Assembly (NCBI RefSeq): GCF_003054555.1 | Contig: NZ_CP026304.1 | Span: 2,170,001-2,234,000 of the forward strand | Length of the DNA stretch: 64,000 nt | DNA from: Streptomyces lunaelactis | Lineage (GTDB): Bacteria; Actinomycetota; Actinomycetes; Streptomycetales; Streptomycetaceae | Direction: 5' to 3' | Shown: in pieces, positions 57,902 to 64,000 of the stretch | Position numbering within the stretch: position 1 is the first letter of the stretch | Layout: each line of letters opens with the position of its first letter | The notes under the pieces: model-generated | Told to the model about the DNA's origin: nothing | Database searches by the model: none | The model's input: the letters and a program-made list of their open reading frames with translations, nothing else | Made by a program: the position numbers and the translations under genes

Positions 57902-58339
57902 TCACGGGGCCAGCAGTGACCCGAACGGCAGGTTCCGTACGACGCTGAAGATCAGCAGAACACCGCCCAGCGACCACCACCAGGCGGGTGCCGGAGCGAT
58001 CCGCAATGGCTCGCCCCGTACGGCGCGAATCAGCCACATCAGCCACACCACGGCGAAGATTCCGTAGCCGACGACGGCCACCGCGTTGGCTCCGAGAGCG
58101 GTGGTCAGATCGCCGTGGATGAAGGCGTGGGCACTGCGCAGCCCTCCGCAGCCCGGGCAGTAGATCCCGGTGAAGCGCAGCAGCGGGCAGACCGGGTAGT
58201 GGCCGGGCTCATTGGGGTCGACCGAGCCGACGTACGCGAAGGCCGCGGCGACCCCCGCGAGGGTGGCCAGCGGCATCGCCAGGCGCCGCGCGAGCGGGGC
58301 GGGGCCCGGCTCGTGAGCGGGTGCGGCGGAGGAAGGCAT
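57902..58339 (-). CDS. DUF2752 membrane protein
   Basis: About 145 residues with three or four membrane helices. The DUF2752 signature [21 protein letters not shown] is present. Function unknown. The ATG at 58339 has GGGGTGG about 6 bases upstream; a GTG at 58348 is an alternative. It lies between HGxxPAAW and trpC genes, all in the same direction, so co-transcription with trp genes is likely. Confidence 0.85.
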   Translation of the reverse strand: MPSSAAPAHEPGPAPLARRLAMPLATLAGVAAAFAYVGSVDPNEPGHYPVCPLLRFTGIYCPGCGGLRSAHAFIHGDLTTALGANAVAVVGYGIFAVVWLMWLIRAVRGEPLRIAPAPAWWWSLGGVLLIFSVVRNLPFGSLLAP

Positions 58340-58449
58340 GGCGTCCACCCCGTGATTCTCCCCGTTCGTGCGGAAAGGCGCAGCTCATACCGAATGGCGC
58401 AGCCCGCCAACGCCGGGCCGCGCCTCGCATCGCGGGCCGGACCGCGGCC

Positions 58450-58722
58450 TCAGGCGGTCGTCTGCGCCTGAGCGGTCTGCCCCGTGATCCGGCCGGCCTG
58501 GTGCCTGGCGTGCACCGCGGCCTCGGACTCCTTCGGCATGCCGAGACCGGCGGCCTTCATGGCGAGGCCGATGACACCGCCGAGCGCGATGACGGCCATG
58601 CCGGCCCAGAAGCCGAGCGGACTGGCCGCCACCATGAAGACGCCTGCGATGCAGAAGCCGATGAAGGCGATGGTGACGCCGGTCCAGGCGGCCGGGGTGT
58701 GTCCGTGGCTGGTGCCCGCCAT
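58450..58722 (-). CDS. HGxxPAAW-family small membrane protein
   Basis: A 90-residue protein with the namesake motif HGHTPAAW near the N-terminus followed by two membrane helices (WTGVTIAFIGFCIAGVFMVA and FWAGMAVIALGGVIGLAM) and a basic tail. The family is conserved in actinobacterial trp regions. No enzymatic residues are visible, so any role in tryptophan metabolism is only suggested by location. Confidence 0.85.
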   Translation of the reverse strand: MAGTSHGHTPAAWTGVTIAFIGFCIAGVFMVAASPLGFWAGMAVIALGGVIGLAMKAAGLGMPKESEAAVHARHQAGRITGQTAQAQTTA

Positions 58723-58827
58723 GAGTTTGCTCCTCGTCGATGTTGCTCTGTGGTGAGCTGTCGGTCTGTGTGAGCCGGAAGCTCGGCTCTCATTGTCCCG
58801 TACGCCGGGGAATGCCCGAGCCCGGGG

Positions 58828-59466
58828 TCACGCTTCGCGCGTGGGGTCCTCGCCGCGGTCCAGGGCCTTCCACAGGTCCTCGGGCCGGTCCGGGTCCACG
58901 ACCGGGGCCTTGCGGGGCCGGGGCGTGCCGTCGCGCTCGTAGCGGCCGGACATGGCCGGCCACTGCTTGCCGTACCGCAGCGCGAGCAGGCCCGCGAGCA
59001 GGATCAGCAGGCCGCCCGCCACGGTCACATACGGCCAGGCGGAGTGGGTGAGCGCGTCGACCGTGGCGGCCGCGTCGCCGGTGGTCTGCGCGGCCTTCTC
59101 GTCGAGGGCCGCGCTGTCGGAGGCGCCGAGGAAGGCCGCGAGGGCCGCGCCCGCGCCGCTCAGGGCGAGCAGGGCGGAGACGAGCAGCCGGCCGGCGCGA
59201 CGTACCGCGAAGACGGCGACGAGGGCGGCCAGGCCGACGATCGCGAGCGCCGTCGGTACGCCGGTGACATCGCCGCCGTCGGCGCCGAGCGGCAGGCTGC
59301 CGCCCCCTACCGCGGCCGTCCCCTCTGCCCAGGTCCGGCCGGAGGCGAGCAGCACGACGACGGCGCCGACGGCGCCGAGGAACAGGGCGGCGGCGAGGCT
59401 GCGGCGGCTGCTCGTGGCGGCGGTTGCGGCTTCGGCGCGGGGCTGGGGTACGGGTACAGCACTCAC
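58828..59466 (-). CDS. TIGR02234-family Trp-operon membrane protein
   Basis: About 212 residues with four predicted membrane segments (ALFLGAVGAVVVLLAS, ALAIVGLAALVAVF, LLVSALLALSGAGAALAAF, VAGGLLILLAGLLALRYG) and an acidic cytoplasmic tail with the family end region (DPDRPEDLWKALDRGEDPT). This is the small integral protein that accompanies actinobacterial trp genes. GTG at 59466 preferred; ATG at 59475 possible. Function unknown. It follows trpE by 23 bases. Confidence 0.85.
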   Translation of the reverse strand: MSAVPVPQPRAEAATAATSSRRSLAAALFLGAVGAVVVLLASGRTWAEGTAAVGGGSLPLGADGGDVTGVPTALAIVGLAALVAVFAVRRAGRLLVSALLALSGAGAALAAFLGASDSAALDEKAAQTTGDAAATVDALTHSAWPYVTVAGGLLILLAGLLALRYGKQWPAMSGRYERDGTPRPRKAPVVDPDRPEDLWKALDRGEDPTREA

Positions 59467-59489
59467 GTACCCCACTATCCCCTACGGCT

Positions 59490-60977
59490 TCATGCTCCGT
59501 TGAGGCGGTTCGCCGTGTGGACGGCGCGGAGCACCGCGGCCGCCTTGTTCCGGCACTCGGTATCCTCGCCGACCGGGTCGGAGTCCGCCACCACACCGGC
59601 TCCGGCCTGCACGTACGCGGTGCCGTCGCGCAGCAGCGCGGTGCGGATGGCGATCGCGGTGTCGGAGTCCCCGGCGAAGTCGAGATAGCCGACGCAGCCG
59701 CCGTACAGGCCGCGCCGCGAAGGTTCGAGCTCGTCGATGATCTGCATCGCGCGGGGCTTGGGGGCGCCGGAGAGCGTGCCCGCGGGGAAGCAGGCGGTCA
59801 GTACGTCGAAGGCGGTACGGCCTTCGGCGACCTGGCCGGTCACGGTCGAGACGATGTGCATGACGTGGGAGTACCGCTCGACCGACATGAAGTCGACGAC
59901 CTCGACGCTGCCGGGCGCGCAGACCCGGCCCAGGTCGTTGCGGCCGAGGTCGACGAGCATCAGATGCTCGGCGCGCTCCTTGGGGTCGGCCATGAGCTCT
60001 TCGGCGAGCGCCTGGTCCTCCTGCGGGGTCGCGCCGCGCGGCCGGGTCCCGGCGATCGGGTGCACCATGGCGTGCCCGTCCTCGACCTTGACCAGCGCCT
60101 CGGGGCTGGAGCCGACGACATCGAAGCCGTCGAAGCGGAAGAGGTACATGTACGGGCTGGGGTTGGTGGCCCGCAGTACCCGGTAGACGTCCAACGCGCT
60201 TGCGTGGCAAGGGGTTTCGAAGCGCTGCGAGGGTACGACCTGGAAGGCCTCGCCGGCCCGGATGCGCTCCTTGATGTCCTCGACGGCGTCCTGGTAGGCC
60301 TTGCCGCCCCACAGCGCCGAGAACTCCGGCAGCTCGGAGGGCGGCAGCGCGGCCGGCGCGGAGGCCAGCGGCCGCGCCAGATCGGACTCCATCGCGTCGA
60401 GACGGGCGACGGCGTCCGTGTAGGCCTCGTCGATGCCGGTGTCGAGGTCGTTGTGGTTGATGGCGTTGGCGATCAGCAGGACGGTGCCGTCCCAGTGGTC
60501 GAGCACGGCGAGGTCCGAGGTGAGCAGCATGGTCAGCTCGGGGAGCTTCAGGTCGTCGCGCTCGCCGGGGCCGATCTTCTCCAGCCGGCGCACGATGTCG
60601 TACCCGAGATAGCCGACCATGCCGCCGGTGAAGGGCGGCATGCCGGAGGCGAGGTCGCGCGGGGTGTGCAGGGTCTCGACGGTGGCGCGCAGGGCCTGCA
60701 GCGGGTCGCCGTCGACGGGGACGCCGACGGGCGGGTTGCCGAGCCAGCGGGTCGAGCCGTCCCGTTCGGTGAGGGTCGCGTCGGATCGCACGCCGATGAA
60801 GGAGTAGCGGGACCACGAGCGGCCGTTCTCGGCGGATTCGAGGAGGAAGGTGCCTTCGCGCTCGGCGGCGAGCTTGCGGTAGAGCCCGACCGGGGTGTCG
60901 CCGTCCGCGAGAAGGCGGCGGCTGACGGGGATGACACGGCGGTCGGCGGCGAGCTTGCGGAAGGTCTCGAGATCCAT
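59490..60977 (-). CDS. trpE: Anthranilate synthase component I
   Basis: A 495-residue subunit converting chorismate (with ammonia from a TrpG partner) to anthranilate. Seen: the feedback-binding LLES (45-48) typical of tryptophan-inhibited enzymes, chorismate-binding domain signatures [38 protein letters not shown], and the C-terminal [11 protein letters not shown] and CVGYLDF. The glutaminase component is not in the window. It starts 12 bases after the hisI stop, so a hisI-trpE message is likely. Confidence 0.96.
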   Translation of the reverse strand: MDLETFRKLAADRRVIPVSRRLLADGDTPVGLYRKLAAEREGTFLLESAENGRSWSRYSFIGVRSDATLTERDGSTRWLGNPPVGVPVDGDPLQALRATVETLHTPRDLASGMPPFTGGMVGYLGYDIVRRLEKIGPGERDDLKLPELTMLLTSDLAVLDHWDGTVLLIANAINHNDLDTGIDEAYTDAVARLDAMESDLARPLASAPAALPPSELPEFSALWGGKAYQDAVEDIKERIRAGEAFQVVPSQRFETPCHASALDVYRVLRATNPSPYMYLFRFDGFDVVGSSPEALVKVEDGHAMVHPIAGTRPRGATPQEDQALAEELMADPKERAEHLMLVDLGRNDLGRVCAPGSVEVVDFMSVERYSHVMHIVSTVTGQVAEGRTAFDVLTACFPAGTLSGAPKPRAMQIIDELEPSRRGLYGGCVGYLDFAGDSDTAIAIRTALLRDGTAYVQAGAGVVADSDPVGEDTECRNKAAAVLRAVHTANRLNGA

Positions 60978-60988
60978 GGCGCCCGACC

Positions 60989-61351
60989 CTACTTGTCCAG
61001 GAGAACGTCGTTGTCGAAGCAGGTGCGGGCCCCCGTGTGGCAGGCGGCGCCCACCTGGTCGACCTTGACGAGGACCGTGTCGGCGTCGCAGTCCAGGGCG
61101 ACGGACCTGACGTGCTGGACATGGCCGGAGGTGTCGCCCTTGACCCAGTACTCCTGGCGGCTGCGTGAGAAGTAGGTGCAGCGGCCGGTGGTCAGGGTGC
61201 GGTGCAGGGCCTCGTCGTCCATCCAGCCGAGCATCAGCACCTCACCGGTGTCGTACTGCTGGGCGATGGCCGGAACCAGGCCGTCGGCGCTGCGCTTGAG
61301 GCGGGCGGCGACGGCGGGATCGAGGGAGCTTGCGGGGACACTGCTGGTCAT
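60989..61351 (-). CDS. hisI: Phosphoribosyl-AMP cyclohydrolase
   Basis: A 120-residue enzyme that opens the purine ring of PR-AMP in histidine biosynthesis. Seen: the metal/active motif [40 protein letters not shown] with zinc-binding Cys/His residues (DCDAD...CHTGARTCF). Length is usual for the single-domain form. The ATG at 61351 is preferred. It begins the his/trp supra-operon on this strand; the divergent TIGR03085 gene is 84 bases away. Confidence 0.96.
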   Translation of the reverse strand: MTSSVPASSLDPAVAARLKRSADGLVPAIAQQYDTGEVLMLGWMDDEALHRTLTTGRCTYFSRSRQEYWVKGDTSGHVQHVRSVALDCDADTVLVKVDQVGAACHTGARTCFDNDVLLDK

Positions 61352-61435
61352 AACGCCATTGTGCCGTGTCCGCCGGGTTCGCCGGGCGGTGCGTCCACTG
61401 GGCGGACCCGGTGCCGCCGCCGTACGCTGGCGGGC

Positions 61436-62068
61436 ATGTCGACCCATGCAAAGCGTGAACGACTTCTGCTCGCTGATCTGTTGGAAGCGGCGGGCTCGGA
61501 TGCTCCGACCCTGTGCGAGGGCTGGACGACCCGGGAGCTCGCGGCCCATGTGGTGATGCGCGAGCGACGGATGGACGCGGCGGCCGGGGTACTGCTCGGC
61601 GCGCTCAGGGAGCGTATGGAGCGGGTGCAGGCGGAGTTCGCCGCGAAGCCGTACGAGGAGCTGATCCAGCTGATCCGTACGGGACCGCCGAGGATGTCCC
61701 CGTACGGGATCAAGCAGATCGACGAGGCCGCGAACACCGTCGAGTTCTTCGTCCACGCCGAGGATGTGCGGCGGGCGCAGCCGGACTGGACGCCGCGCGA
61801 GCTGGACCAGGTCTTCGAGAACGCCCTGTGGTCACGGCTGGAGAAGGCGTCCAGGCTGCTGGGCCGCAGGGCGCCGGTCGGTCTGGTGCTGCGCCGTGCG
61901 GACGGTCAGACGGCGGTCGCCCACCGCGGCACCCCGGTGGTGACGGCGTCCGGGGAGCCGGGCGAGCTGACGATCTTCATGTTCGGGCGGCAGGACGCGG
62001 CGCAGGTGGACCTCGAGGGCGACAAGGACGCGATCACCCGGCTGAACGAAGCCAAGCTGGGGTTGTAG
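61436..62068 (+). CDS. TIGR03085-family (DinB-like) metal-binding protein
   Basis: A 210-residue protein of the mycothiol-dependent maleylpyruvate isomerase-like/DinB helical family. Seen: [44 protein letters not shown] with metal-site histidine, and [18 protein letters not shown] with a second histidine-containing helix, typical of the family's three-His site. Function unknown. It is divergent from hisI and convergent with the MFS gene. ATG at 61436 matches usual family length. Confidence 0.85.
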   Translation: MSTHAKRERLLLADLLEAAGSDAPTLCEGWTTRELAAHVVMRERRMDAAAGVLLGALRERMERVQAEFAAKPYEELIQLIRTGPPRMSPYGIKQIDEAANTVEFFVHAEDVRRAQPDWTPRELDQVFENALWSRLEKASRLLGRRAPVGLVLRRADGQTAVAHRGTPVVTASGEPGELTIFMFGRQDAAQVDLEGDKDAITRLNEAKLGL

Positions 62069-62080
62069 CGCGCGCCGGAG

Positions 62081-63325
62081 TCACGGGAGCTCGGCGCCGC
62101 GCAGGCCCTTGGAGCACAGTCCGTAGACCGCTCCGAGGGCGCAGACCGCCGCGCTCGCGGTGAAGACGGGCGCGGTGCCCCACAGGCCGACGGCCGCGCC
62201 GGTGAGCGGGAAGCTGAGCGGTGCGACGCCGAGGCTGAAGAAGGTCGAGACCGAGGTGACGCGGCCGAGGTAGGCCGGATCGGTCTGCGTCTGCACGAGC
62301 GCGCTGCACACCGCGCCGCTCAGCCCCGCGAAGAGCCCGATCGCGACGGCGATGCCGGCCGCGGCGACGATGTGCGGCACTACGGCGAGGGCGGCGATCG
62401 CCCCGGCGCCGACGACCAGCGCGAGTCCCTGGACGAGTCCGGCGCGCGCGATACGGCCCCGCACGGCCAGCAGCAGTGAGGCCGCGCCCGAGCCGATGCC
62501 GAACCCGGCGAGGATCCAGCCCATGCCGGACGCGCCCCAGCCGCGGTCGTCCGCGAGCAGGGCGAGGCCGACGTTCAGCGGTCCGACGAAGCCCAGGTCG
62601 CCCAGGGCGATGACGACCAGCAGCGGGGCGAGGACCCGGTGGCGGCGGATGTAGGTCAGCCCTCCCGTCAGATCCCGCAGGGCGGTGGCCTTGGGGCGGT
62701 CGTCGTCGGCCGGCAGCGGACCGATCCGTACGGCGAGCAGCAGCGGCAGCGAGAGCGCGAAGAGCAGTCCGGCGAGGCCGAACGCGGTCACAGAGCCGCC
62801 GAGGGCGACCGCGACACCGCCGAGCGGGGCGCCGACGACGGTGGCGAGGCGGGAGGCGAGTCCGCGCATGCCCTGGATCCTGGCGAGCTGGCCCGGCGGG
62901 GCGATCCGGGGCGGGAGGGCACCGACGGCCGGCATGAAGAGCGCGTCCAGAACGCCGAAGACCACGGCGACGGCGGCCAGCAGCCACAGCCCCGGGGCGG
63001 CGACGAGCAGCAGGGCCGCGACACCGAGGACGATCACGCTGCGTGCCGCGTCGCCGGCGATGACCACCCGGCGGGGTCCGAGGCGGTCGGCGAGTACTCC
63101 CCCGCCGAGCATCAGCAGGGCGCGCGGCACGGCGCTGATGGCGAGCACGACGCCTGCCTGGGCGGGGCTGCCGCCGCGGGTGGCGGCCCAGGACAGGGCC
63201 AGGTAGTAGATGATGTCGCCGACGGTCGACGCTGCGTAGGCGCCGAGCCAGCGCAGCACATTGGTGTCGCGGTACGCGGGGCGTTCGACGGCGGCGGCCA
63301 TGGCCTTGCTGTCCACGGCGGACAT
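62081..63325 (-). CDS. MFS transporter
   Basis: A 414-residue major facilitator superfamily permease with about 12 membrane segments. Seen: cytoplasmic loop motif LADRLGPRRVV after helix 2 and further hydrophobic segments (VIVLGVAALLLVAAPGLWLL, LLVVIALGDLGFVG, IAVAIGLFAGLSGAV). This resembles DHA-type (macrolide or drug efflux-like) exporters. Substrate unknown. ATG at 63325 is chosen; the longer open frame is an upstream non-coding run. It is 43 bases after hisF on the same strand. Confidence 0.9.
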   Translation of the reverse strand: MSAVDSKAMAAAVERPAYRDTNVLRWLGAYAASTVGDIIYYLALSWAATRGGSPAQAGVVLAISAVPRALLMLGGGVLADRLGPRRVVIAGDAARSVIVLGVAALLLVAAPGLWLLAAVAVVFGVLDALFMPAVGALPPRIAPPGQLARIQGMRGLASRLATVVGAPLGGVAVALGGSVTAFGLAGLLFALSLPLLLAVRIGPLPADDDRPKATALRDLTGGLTYIRRHRVLAPLLVVIALGDLGFVGPLNVGLALLADDRGWGASGMGWILAGFGIGSGAASLLLAVRGRIARAGLVQGLALVVGAGAIAALAVVPHIVAAAGIAVAIGLFAGLSGAVCSALVQTQTDPAYLGRVTSVSTFFSLGVAPLSFPLTGAAVGLWGTAPVFTASAAVCALGAVYGLCSKGLRGAELP

Positions 63326-63368
63326 GGGAGCCGGTCCTCTCAGGCGTCTCGGACAGTGTCCGCCGGTG

Positions 63369-64000
63369 TCACCGGACCGGGTGGCCGGCCTGCCGCAGTG
63401 TGTCCTTGACCTGGGAGATACGCAGATCGCCGAAGTGGAAGACGGACGCGGCCAGGACCGCGTCCGCGCCCGCCGCGATGGCCGGCGGGAAGTCGGCGAG
63501 CTTGCCCGCGCCACCGGATGCGATGACCGGGACGGTGACGTGCTTGCGCACCGCCGCGATCATCTCGGTGTCATAGCCGTCCTTCGTGCCGTCGGCGTCC
63601 ATCGAGTTGAGGAGGATCTCGCCCGCGCCCAACTCGGCGGCCCGGTGCGCCCATTCGACGGCGTCGATGCCTGTGCCCTCGCGGCCGCCGTGCGTGGTGA
63701 CCTCGAAGGAGCCCCCGGGCGTACGCCGCGCGTCGACCGACAGCACCAGCACCTGGCGCCCGAAACGCTCGGCGATCTCGCGGATCAGCTCGGGGCGGGC
63801 GATCGCCGCGGTGTTGACGCCCACCTTGTCGGCGCCCGCGCGCAGCAGCTTGTCGACGTCGTCGGCGCTGCGCACACCGCCGCCCACGGTCAGCGGGATG
63901 AAGACCTGCTCGGCGGTGCGGCGCACCACGTCGTAGGTCGTCTCGCGGTTGCCGGAGGAGGCCGTGATGTCGAGGAAGGTCAGCTCGTCGGCGCCCTCGG
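63369..64000 (-). CDS. hisF: Imidazole glycerol phosphate synthase cyclase subunit, partial
   Basis: The C-terminal 210 or so residues; the gene runs off the right end of the window and lacks its N-terminus. Seen from the edge inward: [52 protein letters not shown], the catalytic aspartate in [22 protein letters not shown], and [13 protein letters not shown]. HisF with HisH forms IGP and AICAR in histidine biosynthesis. The internal GTG at 63929 is not a start; the reading frame stays open to base 64000. Confidence 0.95.
   Translation of the reverse strand, partial: EGADELTFLDITASSGNRETTYDVVRRTAEQVFIPLTVGGGVRSADDVDKLLRAGADKVGVNTAAIARPELIREIAERFGRQVLVLSVDARRTPGGSFEVTTHGGREGTGIDAVEWAHRAAELGAGEILLNSMDADGTKDGYDTEMIAAVRKHVTVPVIASGGAGKLADFPPAIAAGADAVLAASVFHFGDLRISQVKDTLRQAGHPVR

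Overview
The window reads as chromosomal DNA of a Streptomyces or close relative. It has high GC, frequent GTG (and one TTG) starts, stop/start-overlapped operons, actinobacterial families (TrpM, HGxxPAAW, TIGR02234, TIGR03085), and long antisense open frames that are by-products of GC-rich codons. No tRNA, rRNA or CRISPR array was seen.

Layout: (1) 62-5687 is a two-gene accessory module on the minus strand. It encodes a small Trypco2 protein and a 1,753-residue trypsin-like protease/STAND NTPase/TPR protein, a probable biological-conflict (defence or signalling) system. It is followed by two abutting transposase remnants (about 5929-6327). (2) 6348-22290 is a mixed stretch: SIMPL protein, Tat-exported 5'-nucleotidase, an orphan PLP decarboxylase plus N-hydroxylase pair (siderophore type), aminopeptidase N, chorismate mutase, an AraC regulator divergent from a GH35 beta-galactosidase, secreted trypsin, a zinc metalloprotease, an ankyrin/HEAT protein, barstar, and a secreted RNase Sa-type ribonuclease. 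(3) 22406-34460 is a steroid C/D-ring (HIP) catabolic cluster. It matches the mycobacterial KstR2 regulon in content and order (two SDRs, EchA20, IpdA, IpdB, IpdC, FadA6, KstR2, IpdF, FadE31, FadE32). Its two divergent promoters carry near-identical KstR2-like operators. A DEAD-box helicase and a cold-shock gene sit inside it. (4) 34473-36704 holds small genes: PNPOx-like, HutD-like, VWA. (5) 37175-43190 is gltBD (glutamate synthase), followed by a divergent-facing VIT/Ccc1-like transporter. (6) 44507-52391 is a tightly overlapped seven-gene operon: four ADP-ribosylglycohydrolase paralogues (the second frameshifted), a ribokinase, a CaiB-type CoA-transferase and a CitE-like lyase. Two perfect palindromes lie at its front. 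(7) 52456-61351 is a minus-strand tryptophan supra-operon running hisI-trpE-TIGR02234-HGxxPAAW-DUF2752-trpC-trpM-trpB-trpA-DsbA-like-lgt. (8) The right end has a TIGR03085 protein, an MFS permease and a partial hisF.

Functional links: trp and his genes and gltBD are core amino-acid biosynthesis and nitrogen assimilation. The KstR2-like block would turn steroid C/D-ring CoA intermediates into acetyl-, propionyl- and succinyl-CoA, but FadD3 and FadE30 are not in the window. The ADP-ribosylglycohydrolase operon pairs glycosidic-bond hydrolases with a sugar kinase and acyl-CoA enzymes, which suggests an uncharacterised salvage or degradation route. A family of intergenic hairpins (CTCAATCGCCGG type) recurs at four places, including one inside the trp operon and one that supplies the C-terminus of IpdC. 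All assignments come from reading the sequence and recalling protein families; no searches were run.
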